Source: Rhabditoides inermis
Taxonomy: Eukaryota; Nematoda; Chromadorea; Rhabditida; Rhabditidae
Reading direction: 5' to 3'
NCBI GenBank assembly: GCA_963966185.1
Contig: CAWZYM010000390.1
Span: 124,001-188,000, forward strand
Length of the DNA stretch: 64,000 bases
The position numbers and the translations under genes are program-made. The notes under the pieces are model-generated. The model made no database searches and had not been told where the DNA came from. It worked only from the letters and a program-made list of their open reading frames with translations. Below, in pieces: positions 13,847 through 25,401 of this stretch. Position 1 is the first letter of the stretch. Every line of letters begins with the position of its first letter.

Positions 13847-14702
13847 CTAGACGCATTTCTTGATAGGAGGACATGGCTGGGTGGCTGATGCACACTGTCC
13901 CTCCTGCAGCTCGCAGTGCGAACCAGCGGCACACGCCGTGCCCGAACATGTCGATGCTAAAAAGTATATATTGCATGCACAATCAAGAATAGCGCACAGT
14001 TTTGCAAGCAGGTTGGCGTGAGGGGGCATGGTTTGTCGCGGCAGTTGACTCGCACGATCGCGCAGTTGAAGCCGCTGTAGCAGCGCATCTCAGAACACGT
14101 GAGGGCTGGAAAGAGTACGTGAAGCGACAGATGTAGTGTCTCCTCACCTTGTACGGGGCATTGATCGAAGGGGAGACAGATGCCCCGGCGGTCTCGCACG
14201 AAGCCGTCCCGACACACGCAACCAGCTCCCAGACAAGAGGAGACACATGCCTTCACATGGTAATACACTGTCGTCAATTAGTAAGATGTAAACGTACAGG
14301 TTCCCTTGCTGGACAGCTAGCTCTGCACGTTGACACACAGTTCGTACCCACCTCGTTCGCACCGCATTCTCAAGAGACAGTACAAGTACAAGTACAAAAT
14401 GAGAGATGAGTTGCACTCACTGGTGGTCGGTCTTCCAAGCATACCACTGCGAGAAGTCGTAAGCGGTGGCGCCGCTGTTGTCGACCCTGCAATCTGCCCT
14501 TCTTCCTCATCGTGCATGGGTGCAGATGCAGTGGTGTGTTCACTTGGAGCTGTGGTCGTCTTGTTGTTTCCGAAGTGATTTCCGCTGTCGCCCGGTCCAG
14601 GTTGTGCTAGCAACACCGCACATACAAGGGACATAAAGAAGCACTAAAAACACCAAACAATATTTATAAAACATTACGATGACTCACCTGTGCAAATCGC
14701 AT
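13847..14702 (-). CDS. Secreted TIL-domain cysteine-rich protein
   Basis: A short first exon (14702-14688, MRFAQ) and exon 14643-14421 encode a signal peptide. A Thr/Ser/Ala-rich linker follows. Exons 14368-14298 and about 14249-14152 then form one trypsin-inhibitor-like (TIL) domain. It begins CGANEVGTNCVSTCRASCP and ends GICLPFDQCP, with the ten-cysteine pattern of that family. Two further small cysteine motifs follow: CSEMRCYSGFNCAIV and CSGTACAAGSHCELQEGQC. The protein ends in CPPIKKCV. TIL domains usually inhibit serine proteases, but the reactive bond and target cannot be read here. The next gene upstream on this strand is another TIL protein of similar plan. Confidence 0.8.
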
Positions 14703-14736
14703 AACGTTGTCGGTCGTCGCTACCCTTATGGTCACC

Positions 14737-14750
14737 GAGTATTTATGTAC
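14737..14750 (-). promoter_or_regulatory. Possible TATA-like element of the first TIL gene
   Basis: The minus strand reads GTACATAAATACTC about 35-48 nt upstream of the ATG at 14702. This is close to the layout seen at the neighbouring TIL gene. It is a weak match and rests on position and sequence only. Confidence 0.35.
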
Positions 14751-14934
14751 ACTGTCACATGTCTCTTTGCATAATCAACCGTTTTCCAGGAATGGGGACC
14801 AGAAAACAACCCCTGATTACAGGTGTGCAAACATGTCGAAAATCAACAATCCGTTGGTCACGTAACTCACTACATTTAGAATATCACAGGGTCGAATATT
14901 TATAGTCAGAAACATCATTATCAATATAATACAT

Positions 14935-16620
14935 CTATGATCTCCATCCGAAAAAGTAGAATCTGGCCATGGGGTTTGTGAATGGTCGAGGTGTGGGGAT
15001 GAGGAGTGGGGAAGGGACGGTGGGTGAGGTGCGACGGGTGGATGAAGTGGAGGGAAGACGGGACGGAGGGGACTTTGAAAGTGTAGTGGACGGGATAGAA
15101 ATAGGTGCTATTCTAGTAATTGTGATAGGCGTAGTAGATTGTTTACTGGTAGTAGCTGTCGTGGTCATCGGTGTTGTGACTGTCTTTCGTATTGAAGAAT
15201 CAGGCTTTGTAGTAGATGTCGTAGATGTGGATGTTGTGGATATCTCTGTGGCAGTGGTTCGTGGTGTGTGATCCTCGGGCGTAACACTTGCCCGCGTAGT
15301 TGTCCCATGTGTTGTACTCGTGATCGTCACTGTGGTCGACTCTCTCATACAATCTCCCTCCGCCACACATGTTCCATTGGAGTGCCGTGAGAATCCACTC
15401 ATACACTGACAGGCCGGACCGCACCCAGTACAGTTCTGAAAGCACCGACTAGTTGTGTTACTTGGTTTGACACTCACCTTTGCCGCCTTGCCGCAGTCTG
15501 TCTCACACGCGCACTCCATCCACTCTTCATGTGCGCCACACAAGAGGGCGTCCTGTATGTAGAGTAGGTGAGAGTGTCATTTCACTCTGCATACCTTTCT
15601 CGGGCAATGTTCCACCTCCACACACATGCCGATGGGATCTCGCACCAATCCCTTCGCACACTCACACGCGGCTGCCGAGCAGAATTGAGCACATGTCTGC
15701 AACGGGGCATCACAATGACCGAGTCCATGACACTCACCGGATTCGGCTGCTCACACGTGGCCGGACACGGATTGCCGCATTCTCGCCACTCTTCAGTCAT
15801 ACCGCACGTCTCATTGGTCTTGCCATCAGCACTTCCTCCTTCATATGTAGTCGTGGTCCCTTCTACTGCGCTCTCGTGCTCGGGAGGCGCATGCCCTTGG
15901 TACCCACTTCTCATGAGCAGAGGGCGGATGAGCGCAGTGTCTACAGAGTGAACAGAGAGGGAGATGCTCACTCGACTCGCAGACAACATCACTCGAGAAC
16001 GGCCATCGGTGGAGAGACACTCTCGCACAGGCAGACATGGAGGAGACGGGCAGTCCATCTAAAGACAGGTGTACACTTCCAACCCCCTTCTGCCCACTTC
16101 TCTCAATCGGCATGTCTCTCCGTGTCCACAAGTGTCTTCTTGGCACGTATGCTTTGCTGGCAGACACGCGACCAGAGTCCTGTTCGATGTATCCTGTAGC
16201 ACTGCACACCCCAGATCGTAACAGCGCACGTACGAACACAATTCGGCTGAAAATTACTCTGTAACTGCAATAAGGATAGCTAATAATATGGTATCATTGA
16301 AATGTAGAAAGAGTCACCTACCGTTTAGTTCATCCTCCTTCCGTATACAGACGGGAGTGGCGTGACAGCTGTAGTCTCTGCAGTCGCTCCTCTTTCTCAT
16401 CTCACACTTGTACGCACACGACAATTCCGCACATGTCACTCGACCAAAATTTGCATGATGAAACAGTATTAATACACTGAATTAATACTTACTGTAGTCA
16501 TCCTTGTTCACTGGCTTCAACAAAGATTTGCTGCTAACGGCGATAAACAACTGAAATCGCAGTGAGAATGTACAAGTGAAGGAAACTTACCAAAAACAGG
16601 TAGAAAGTAGTTAGGAACAT
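14935..16620 (-). CDS. Secreted protein with TIL domains and Thr/Ser-rich C-terminus
   Basis: The first exon (16620-16591, MFLTTFYLFL) joins LFIAVSSKSLL to give a signal peptide. Cysteine motifs follow: CAELSCAYKCEMRK, CSYVRCYDLGCAV and CQEDTCGHGETC. The first TIL domain covers ETCGMTEEWRECGNPCPATC with TCAQFCSAAACECAKGLV and ends CVEVEHCPRK (about 15810-15600). The second covers LLCGAHEEWMECACETDC with CTGCGPACQCMSGFSRHS and ends CVAEGDC (15543-15350). The last exon is a long Thr/Ser/Pro-rich, probably O-glycosylated tail ending FYFFGWRS. Exon borders between 16260 and 15960 are approximate. The same short CxxxxC motifs occur in the adjacent TIL gene, so the two are probably old tandem duplicates. 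Confidence 0.75.
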
Positions 16621-16649
16621 GAGTAATGGGAGCGAGAGTTGCGCGCCTC

Positions 16650-16656
16650 TTATAAA
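16650..16656 (-). promoter_or_regulatory. TATA box of the second TIL gene
   Basis: The minus strand reads TTTATAAGAGG about 30-36 nt before the ATG at 16620. This suggests that the gene has its own promoter and very short leader rather than being a downstream operon gene. Confidence 0.45.
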
Positions 16657-16973
16657 CAGTGTGCAGCCTTGACAGCCCCTTAGACCAACATTCGCGCTTT
16701 CACGCTAATCCAATCACATCATACATACATCACACAAAGAAGACGTTATAAAACATACGTTTATACTGCTCTCAACAAACATACAAGAACCAATTGCTGA
16801 GCAGAGTGTGAGTAGTACAAAATACAAAGTGGGAACGTATACAAGTATTTCAAATGACAAAAATAATCCGCAACGCACGCAATAAATAAAGCTAACAATT
16901 CACATGGCAGTAGTGATGGGCGAGTGCGGCAAGAATGTGGGCGGATCGATAATCAATAATCAATCATTATTGC

Positions 16974-19060
16974 TTAGCAGTTATCGGCGTTGTCCGGGCA
17001 GACACAGGATACTCCATCCTGGCCAGGCAGGCAGAGATGGGAGCAGCCGCCGTTGTTCACAGCACACACAGACGGACCTGCAACGAGATAGTAGGGAGAT
17101 TGTAGCGAGAGGAGGGGAACAAAGAGGGAGATAGATAAAGATGACACACCTCCAGGACACTTGCTGGGTAGGTTGAGAACACCGTACACCTTGCCCGACC
17201 CGCCGAGGGAGATGGGGAAGGACGAGTAGCCCTCGCCGTAGATGGACACAGTGTGGATGCGGTTGCTGCAAGGGAGAGGTGAGGAGGGGAGGGAGACAAA
17301 AGAAGATGGCGACTCACTCCTTCCAGTCGGTCCAGTAGAAGCGCTCCTCGTTGTGGTGGGTGAGACCGAAGGGATACTGGAGAGGGGCGAACACGGTGCG
17401 TCGGTGGCTGCCATCCAGACCGATGCAAGACAGCCTGAATCACACAAGCAATCTCTCCTCCCCTCCCAATCTCACATACCTCTGTGCGCCGGCGTCCACC
17501 CAACACAGCTCCTTCCTGTTCGGCAGCACGGTCAGTCCGTTCGGCAGATGCATGTCGTCCTTTATGAAGTGGGCAGAGTTCTTGCCATCCAGATCCATGC
17601 GACCGATCACCGGGTTCTCACGATGCCAATCCGTGTAGTACAGGTGCCTGGAAAAGGGGACGATGGAAAGAGAGGAAGGGAAGAAAGAGAGAGGGAGGGA
17701 GGGAGGGGGAGAGGGAGACAGACTCACTTGTTGTTGAGGTCGAGTGCGAGGGCGCGGGGGTTGACGAGTCCCTCAGTGAGCAGTGCCTTCTGCCACTTTC
17801 CGTCCAGCGACACCACACCGATCTCGTCTCAAACACACAGCTCACACCTCTCTCACTCACTCTCTCACCAACTCACCCTTGAGCGAGTCGGCATAGTATA
17901 CGTTCTGGCTGCTCCAGTCGACGGCAATGCCCTCGGGCGACTCGAGCTCGGCGGCAAAGTGAGACTTGTAGTCGGTTCCATTGAGGGAGGCGGTGCGGAT
18001 CGAGTGGCCAGAGATGTCACTCCACACAATACGCTCGTTCTGGCAATCGAAGTCGAGGCCGACGGCGATGTGGTGCGGGATGACGATCAGCTATAAGATA
18101 TATCTTTCCCTTCTTTCCTTCCCCAGTCTCGTACCTGCTTGCCCATCTGGGAGGGGTCCGTGTTCCTCTGGAAGATGGCCATTCCCCTGGCGACGAGAAG
18201 AGAGTCGGTTCGGTGGGTCGAGTCGGCTGGAATGGAGAGAGTAGAGGAGGGAGGGGGAGGGGGATGCTCACGTTCGCACTTCTGTCCATCTCCGTGGTAT
18301 CCGTAGTGGCAGTTGCACACATAGTGACCTCCTTCTCCCGGCACACATTCAGCATGTTCCGAGCAGATCGAACGGTTGTCGAGACACGAAGCTGCAAAAA
18401 CAAAATGAATCTTAAACTATAGAACTAAAGTACTATAGAACTTTGAAAAAACTTACATGCTCGATTATCCAAAAGATTGCAAAGTGCAATAGAAATACTA
18501 CACAAAACCGCTAACAGTCGCATTGTCGATAATGACAATGACTATAATCGCAGTGTCTTTCGAAAGATCGATACACGCTTATAGAGATAACATCAAGTGC
18601 CACCCACACATTCTATGAGTAATACGTATCGCACAGTCAACAACTCACTGAATGGCACGCAGAGCTGACCGCTGCCCTGGTATCCGGCTTGGCAGACACA
18701 CCTGAACACAGCAATTCATCATCCACCCTTCCCCTCTCACGATCAGTCAGTCCACTCACCTCCATCCTCCGCTGGTCGGCGACTGCTCGCACCTGGCGTG
18801 GCTGGAGCAGTTGGAGCAGCGCGGCTCGTCCACCACATCGCACCTGCTCTGTCCGTCGCCTCTCGAACCCGGCTTGCAGCGACACTCGTACGCAGCCGAC
18901 TCGTGGTTGTACACGCACTGCGCATTCGCGTGGCACAAACGAGGGTTGCGGTCGCAGGTAGAGTGGGCAGCGTGCGGGGTGCACACCACTCCGTCTCCAG
19001 TGAACCCTACAACACCCTCATTACATCTCTCTCGCCCTCTCTCTCGCCCTCTCTCTCGCC

Positions 19061-19112
<52 letters not shown>

Positions 19113-19399
19113 CTCTCTCCCCTCTTTCTCTCGACCCACCATGGATGCACTTGCAGGTGTACGCGGCCTCAGCCTCTCCGAACACGCACTCTGCATTCTG
19201 GCTGCACGCGCGGGGGTCGGCGGGGTTACAGGAGTCCGAAGGCTCGCACTTCTGCACGCCGTCTCCCCTGTATCCGGGAAGGCACTGGCACACATAGTCC
19301 CGCCCGCTCTCCGCGCAGTGAGCGTTCCTGTGACAGTCCGTAGCCTCGCGGCAGCGCATCGGACTGGACGCTACTGAAAGGAAAGGGTTGCAGAGGGAA

Positions 19400-19453
<54 letters not shown>

Positions 19454-21482
19454 GGAGAGAGGGGGGAAGCGCACCCTGATGTCCCTCCCAGTTGGGCTGG
19501 TCTCCTCCGACGCGAACACAGTTGCTTCCGTCTCCGATGAATCCCTCGACGCACTCGCACGAGTAGCGGCGCGTGTGATGGTTGAACACGCACTGCGCAT
19601 CCGAGTGGCAGTTGTGCAGACGGTCGCAGCCCTCCTCCTCGCGAGAAGAAGACACTGCAACGCAACACCGCCATTCTCAATGTATCTCTGTCTTCTTACC
19701 AAGTGGCGGAAGGGCAGCAGCCGATCCCTGCTGACAGCTCTTTCCGTCTCCAAAGAATCCGCTCTGGCACACGCACTTGTACATGCCTCCCTGGCTCGTC
19801 CTCTCAAACACACAGTCGGCGTTCGCGTGGCAGTCGCGGGTCAGATCACAGCCAGGCGTCGACGCAACTCAAAGGAAAACAGTCAATCCGGCTCCTTGCT
19901 ACTTCACTCACCCTCTTCGGCGCCGTCCAGAGTGCAGCTGATGCCGTCTCCCTTGTAGGGGTGGGTGCACTCACACTGGTAGTATCCCTTGGCCTGCGAG
20001 TAGGCGCAGCTGCCGTGCTCGCTGCACTCCTCGTGCGAGCGACACATCGTGCCGACAGTGCCCTCCCGAACGGGGCCAGACTCGGACGCGTCGTCGTCTC
20101 CCGACAGAGACTCGCACACCACACCAGTGCCCATGAAGCCTGCCTTGCACACGCACTCGGACTGAAAGCGAGCATCTCTCTCTCCTCTCCTCTCCTCTTC
20201 ACTTACCCCTCCTCCGACAGCAGGCAGGCACTCGGCGTCCTTGTGACAGATGTGCTGTCCGCACGCCTGTCCCCTGTTCTCGGGTATGTGTGCATTGTGT
20301 TGGGGCGCCCTGCGGGGCTCCTCTGGCGGGGCGCAGTTCTTCACTCCGTCTCCCACGTACCACCCGCGGCACTTGCACTTGCCGTGCGGGGCGCCGGCAG
20401 AGAACACGCACTCTCCCCACTGATGACACTGCTGGTGGGACGTGCACGAGCCTGCAACTCCACCTCATCCTCCACTCCACTCCCCCTCTACCCACCCTCC
20501 TGCAGCACTGTCTCGGTGAGTGCAGTCTGTGGCTGTTCGTGTCGGGAGGTGACTGCCCCGTGTGCGACGGGCACATCGGGGTGTTGTCCAGTGACCGAGA
20601 TGCACACGTGTCCGTCTCCCGTGAACCCGTGCTGGCAGCGACACGAGAAGCCTCCTTCCGTGTTGCTGCACACTGCGTACTGGTCGCACGTGTGGTCTCC
20701 GCGAGTGCACTCGTCAATGTCTGCAATGCACAGTTAAAGGCACAGAGGCGTTTAGAATTACCAACGTTCATCGAAATTCACTCTCAAACTTGGCAAAACT
20801 GATTTCACGTAGCGGGAATCGAACCGGCATAGCATGGTCCGTGAACCGTGAGCGTTACCACAACACTACAACGACATGAGCATGTCGAACTCAATTGGAA
20901 GAGATGCGCACAGAGCTCAACTTTCCGATAAGCATTTTAGCGCGAAGTTCGAATTCGTCTTACCAAGCTTCGCACTTGCACATGTTGATAAGCGTGTAGG
21001 TAACGCGGAAACGCCGTTCTTTCGCGTTTTCTTTGATTGTTTCGTGTTTCCATGGGTCAAGCAATGAAACAAAGTCAAAAAATAAACGCCACTGTGCCTT
21101 TAAGCGAATGAGAAGCAGGATCCGACCACACCTTTGCAGGACCATCCCATGGACACGGTCGAGTCGTGGGCGGCTTGGTATCCGGGGTCGCACTCGCACC
21201 TCAACACATTCCGTCACACTCTGCCCCCTTCCTCTCCTCTCACCTGTAGCTCTGCTCCACGGCGCGGCACTTCATGTTGGGCAGGGTGCATACGTGGCGG
21301 CCGTCGGCGCAGATGTCTCCAGGCACGAGGGGGTTCTCCCGCCGGGTCTCCTCCCGGGCAGGCGCCTGTGTGGCCGGCACATGGGGACGACGCTGGATGT
21401 GGTGTTCGGGGGTGGAGGGGTGGCCCGTCAGCTGACGCGGCGCGCCGGCAAAGTTGCGAGAGGCGTATCTCAACAGGGGAAT

Positions 21483-21529
<47 letters not shown>

Positions 21530-23305
21530 ACATACCTGACAATTCCGTCAACGGGGTCGTAGTTGATGTTGACCCTCTGCACGTGGAGGGATACCTTGTT
21601 ATCCTTGTCCCACTCTTGGAAGGGGCATTCCATGAAGTGTATCTGCTGGTCGACAGTCAGCCGCATCGCCCGCACAGTCTCTCCCTCCTTCACCTTCACT
21701 TCCACAGAAGAGTACGAGCGAACGAGACCTGGTAACCATGAGTCTTCCCCCTCTCTCTATTCTCTGTTTACCTGGCCTCTCCCTATGGAACTCCTCCTGG
21801 AACTCGGGGAACGACACCTCGGCGCCCTCGGCCAGCTCCGGCAGAGTGCCCCTCACGAACACGTTGGCCTTGAGGTAGTGGTACATGTCGCGGCCAGAGA
21901 ACTGTTGGTTGATCGTCACCACGTTGCGGTCGCCAATGTGCACAGTGGCAGTGCTGAACAAAGAAAGATGGTGAGTGGAGATATAGAGATCAACAAGTAC
22001 CGGTTGAAGAGTCCTCCGGTGAGTTGGAATCCGTTGAATCCGGTGGGGGACTGAACCTCGGCGAACAGCCAGCCCATGATAGCTCCGATCGGGTTGAGCA
22101 GCTGCATGGCGTATCCGAGCGGGCGGGGCACTTTGGACACCGCCGTGTACGAGTTGCCCTCCCCTCCAGTGATGAACGTGTGCAGGTCGGTCTTCGCAAT
22201 CTCCTGTCCATTGATCGCTCCCTCCAGACTTCCAGAGATACGCTGCGGGTCTCCCTTCTTCAGACACTCCTTTCCGTTGCCAATGTAGCCGGTAGCACAC
22301 ACGCAGCAGTAGCCAGGCGCGTGGTCGCTGAAACAGGCACACTTACTAACCTCCCCCATCCCCTTCCACTCACCGGCACTGTGCATTCGCGTGGCACACT
22401 CCGGATGCAACCTGCTGACACGTCACAGTAGCGGGGTCGTCGAGAGACTCGGCTGGCACAGACAGGACGTGCACCTTCGGCTGCTGGGGCCTGGGCGGGT
22501 TCTTATCCACGCTGATCTCCTCCTGGGCGGGCTGCATCGTAGCGGCCGGGATCACCACTTCCACCTCGTCCTTCGGCCCCTCCTCCTCCTCCTCCTCTTC
22601 ATCCTCGTCTCCCTTTCCCTCATCCTCGGCAGACGTGTTGGGAGGGGGTTCGGCACAGACGCACAGGCTGCATCCCCTCTGGTCCGAGACCACCTCGCAG
22701 CGGGACGGACAGCGGTTGCGGTACGGGTCGGGCGGGCAGTCGTTGGCTGCAATTCAATCATTCCATTGTCTCCTCCCTCCTCCCCTTCCACTCACGCGCA
22801 GGCTTGGCCGCATCTCCATCGTAGTCCGTCTCGTAGTCAGAGTAGTTGTAGTCGTCCTCACTCTTCTCTCCAGGATCCTCCAGAGACGCGCCAGAGATGC
22901 GGAACATGAACGAACCCTCTTGCTGGTTGTTCGACAGCCTGCAAGCATTGATTTATTCATCAATCGATCGATAATACTGTACTTACCTAACAAGTTCGCG
23001 CACGCTGTCCGTTCCGCTGTTCACATTGAGTTGATGTCTGCCGTCGGCGTGCGAGAAGCCAGACTGCGAGAAGTGTCCCTGCAACATGCGCATGCAGGAT
23101 ACGGTATCCGTGGATACAGGTGGGGTGACTCACTTGAGAGTATGTCCAGTCAATTCTGTCGTAGAGCATGATGGCGTAGCTGGACATTCCATCGGTGGCG
23201 AGTACCAGCTGGTAGCTGTTCACACCGTTCTTCTCCTGGTTCTGCACCTCCTGCCACGTCACCAGCATCGCTTGAAGAGCCTGCAAGGGATAACTTATCT
23301 CTCTT

Positions 23306-23345
<40 letters not shown>

Positions 23346-24107
23346 TCATCACCTGGAAGTCAGCAGCATCCTGGAACGCCTTCCTGAGCGAATCCGTGAT
23401 CTGCCTGAGGAGTCGCTGGTCGGAGGAGGTTGTGCGGTAGAAGAGCTTTCCGGACACGCTCGGTCCGTACAGTACTCCCACAGCGCTCTTGTTCAGTGAC
23501 TCCAGAGAATGTATCTTCTCTGAAACACACGGGGTGATCTCTCCACTCTTCCCCTACTGCATGCTGCATACCCGGTAGGTTGTTTCCGAATCCGACGATT
23601 CCCCGAGGGGAGATGTAAAAGTCAGTGTGAGGCTGTTCGAGGAACACGAATGGCACATCGACGGCGACAGCCGATGTCTCATCGAAAGGCAGAGACTGCA
23701 AAACAGTCATATAATACCCTATTACCCCTATTACAACTGTTAGCACATGACAAACAGAAAAATAGATCACACCAAATCCCCTTATTACTTCCAAAAAAAC
23801 TGCTAGCGCATGTGGGACAAATAGAACTAATCGCCCGAGATTTTCGCGACTTTGCGGCTGTTTTTACTGGTAATGGCGGGTTGTGATAAGGGGATGAGGA
23901 GATGTGTTATCTAGAGACACTGGCACTGCCTGTATACCAGCCGACACACCGACGACAGTTTATAGGGTGTGAGGGGACGGTGATTTATGGGATAAGGATA
24001 TATTCAATGCTCACCTGGTCTCCGTGTCGGGGTCCATGGTCGAAGAGACGGGCTGCAGTGGCGACTGCGGCTAGCAGTAACAAGAGGAGAGGCGGTCTAT
24101 GACCCAT
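16974..24107 (-). CDS. nid-1: Nidogen, basement-membrane linker protein
   Basis: Nidogen connects laminin and collagen IV networks in basement membranes. The start MGHRPPLLLLLLAAVATAA (24107) is a signal peptide one base after a CGTTTCAG acceptor. The NIDO domain runs about 23700-22930 (FYISPRGIVGFGNNLP, YQLVLATDGMSSYAIMLYD, IDWTYSQ). An acidic linker with seven consecutive Glu lies near 22590. One EGF-like module precedes the G2F beta-barrel (GSLEGAINGQEI to about 21540). Then come twelve EGF-like modules, one calcium-binding (DIDECTRGDHTC, about 20715). A YWTD beta-propeller follows (about 18110-17165, LYYTDW, FYWTDWKE), and a final EGF module (CAVNNGGCSHLC) ends NADNC. This order matches nidogens, with more EGF modules than usual. 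Several introns carry GA/CT tracts. A separate signal-peptide exon inside the gene suggests a second, short isoform. Confidence 0.95.
18457..18523 (-). CDS. nid-1: Alternative first coding exon inside nidogen (short secreted isoform)
   Basis: Within the 257-nt intron 18392-18648, the minus strand holds an ATG opening MRLLAVLCSISIALCN, a good signal peptide. After 67 nt it ends at a GTAAGT donor in phase 1. The long-form exon that ends at 18649 is also phase 1, so both can splice to the exon starting at 18391 (SCLDNRSICSEHAEC). The predicted short product is one EGF module, the YWTD propeller and the last EGF. A TATA-like CTCTATAAGCG sits about 55 nt upstream. The exon and phases are seen; use of the promoter is inferred. 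Confidence 0.6.
18576..18586 (-). promoter_or_regulatory. TATA-like element of the internal nidogen promoter
   Basis: CTCTATAAGCG on the minus strand lies 53-63 nt upstream of the alternative nidogen ATG at 18523 and inside an intron of the long form. Its position fits a core promoter, but no expression evidence is available. Confidence 0.4.
19070..19107. repeat. (CT)n microsatellite in a nidogen intron
   Basis: A CT run of about 38 bp is preceded by four imperfect copies of a CTCTCTCGCC unit (about 19024-19070). It lies in the intron between two EGF exons. Confidence 0.95.
19402..19448. repeat. (GA)n microsatellite in a nidogen intron
   Basis: A GA run of about 46 bp lies in the next nidogen intron, in the opposite orientation to the CT run 300 bp away. 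The two could pair in the pre-mRNA. Confidence 0.95.
20734..21103. mobile_element. TTAA-flanked inverted-repeat element (MITE) filling a nidogen intron
   Basis: The left end reads TTAAAGGCACAGAGGCGTTT. The right end is its inverted copy, ending AAACGCCACTGTGCCTTTAA, with one mismatch in 16 bp of terminal repeat outside the TTAA. It spans 370 bp of the 411-nt intron 20721-21131. Removing the element and one TTAA leaves 45 nt, the normal intron size here. No transposase is encoded, so it is non-autonomous. TTAA target sites are typical of piggyBac-type elements and of nematode PALTTAA-like repeats, but membership in either is inference. Confidence 0.75.
20806..20873 (-). other. tRNA-like segment inside the element
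   Basis: The minus strand contains TAGTGTTGTGGTAACGC, resembling a tRNA D-arm/A box. About 30 nt later comes GGTTCGATTCCCGC, a perfect B box and T-arm. The acceptor stem is only partly paired (GTAG/CTAC), and I could not fold a proper anticodon stem. It is therefore a tRNA-derived or degenerate sequence, not a supported functional tRNA gene. Confidence 0.5.
21485..21527. repeat. (GA)n microsatellite in a nidogen intron
   Basis: A GA run of about 42 bp lies in the short intron following the G2F domain exon that ends in VDGIVR. Confidence 0.95.
23307..23342. repeat. (CT)n microsatellite in a nidogen intron
   Basis: A CT run of about 36 bp lies in the intron between two NIDO-domain exons. Confidence 0.95.
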
Positions 24108-25401
24108 ACTGAAACGAGGAATACTGTCAAATGCTGCGAGATATGGCATAAGTGGGACGCGCGCATCAGGCAAAGTCGACTTACCGCGCACACAGAGAAA
24201 GAGGCTATGAGATCGCGTTCTATGCAATCATCAGCATTGGAAAGAAGAAAGAAGGAGGAGCGAATGCAACCCTGTATTTGAATTCCATCGGAAAGGACAT
24301 TTGAATGTGAGACAAAAAGGGGTGTCGAGAGCCGGGTGAGAGTGGGGATGTTGTGGGAACGGCGATCAAATCAAAGCAGAGTCGGTGGGAAGAACGCCCC
24401 TCTTATCTCGTGCTCGTATTTTGTGGGCAGCCAGGGTGTGCGAGTACTATATGACTAGCAGATATCCCCCATATCATATCAGTTCCGACAAAGAAACGAA
24501 AAGAACAAGACATGCCTCAAACAATCACACTCGCACGTTCCGCAAGAGAAGAGGGAATAGGATAATACGCGAAAGGAAACAGGCCGAAACAGGTACAATG
24601 GATAGCCGACGTTTACAGCACACAACCACCTGCTATTGAAAGTGATATGCAAATGAGTCTGGCGAGGAGTTCAAAGGAAGAGTGGGCGGGGAAGAGCCAT
24701 TGATACCCAATGGAGAGAAAGAGTAAGGGGTCAGAAGGAGATTAGATAGCCGACAGACGGTAGCAGGCGACAACTTACGCAACATATCGATAAGAACACT
24801 GCTGTCCCGACACACCGAAAAGGTCAATCACATCTCATTTCGAACGCCAGCATTTGTCGTTTTGATTGTAAACTGTGAGCAAAGCAGAAGGGCCGGCCCC
24901 TTTTGCCAGCTGACCTTTTTGCATGGCACTGTAAAAACAAGAAGGATAGGCAGATCACAGCCACCTGCTATCCGTAAAACCGTCACAAAACAATGGATCA
25001 TGCGACGATGTGACAGTGCCAGGAAGACGAGGGAGAACGATAGATCATTTGAGAGACCATTATGTCCGTCTAGCATAATCTGTTTTGGGCTACAATGATA
25101 ATTTAGGATCACATAGACATAAACCAGAAATTGGGTTATAAAGAGATGAGAGTAATCAATGGCCCAGAATAATAAAATTAAAAGAGAATACCTGGGTTGT
25201 AAACACAGCTCGCGCGCGCGCGAAATACAGTAGTGTTGCTGCGGGAATTCGTAGTGCAGCATATGGTGTAGATAGATTGCACGAATAATGTCATATTACA
25301 TATATTTTCACTTTTTGAAAATTTTGTTTATTTTTTCTTTATTACGTCATAGTCTATTATTTTATAGTTTCATCATTTTTCATCATGTATGTTATAGCAT
25401 T
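24108..25401. other. Intergenic region between divergent nidogen and PAF1 genes
   Basis: This is 1.3 kb of shared upstream sequence. It contains the CGTTTCAG acceptor immediately before the nidogen ATG (24109-24116) and a CG-alternating patch near 25211-25222. A 144-codon minus-strand frame at 24828-25262 has no recognisable domain, and I do not call it a gene. Confidence 0.6.

Noticed and set aside
20806..20873. A functional tRNA gene in the nidogen intron
   Set aside because: The B box is perfect but the anticodon stem does not pair and the acceptor stem is incomplete, so I list it only as tRNA-like.
11800..24107. One long operon of the receptor, two TIL genes and nidogen
   Set aside because: Gaps of about 230-350 nt would allow it, but both TIL genes have their own TATA-like elements and the genes are functionally unlike typical operon members.
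24828..25262. A 144-codon minus-strand frame as a gene
   Set aside because: No domain, no convincing start context or splice structure, and it lies in the shared upstream region of two genes.
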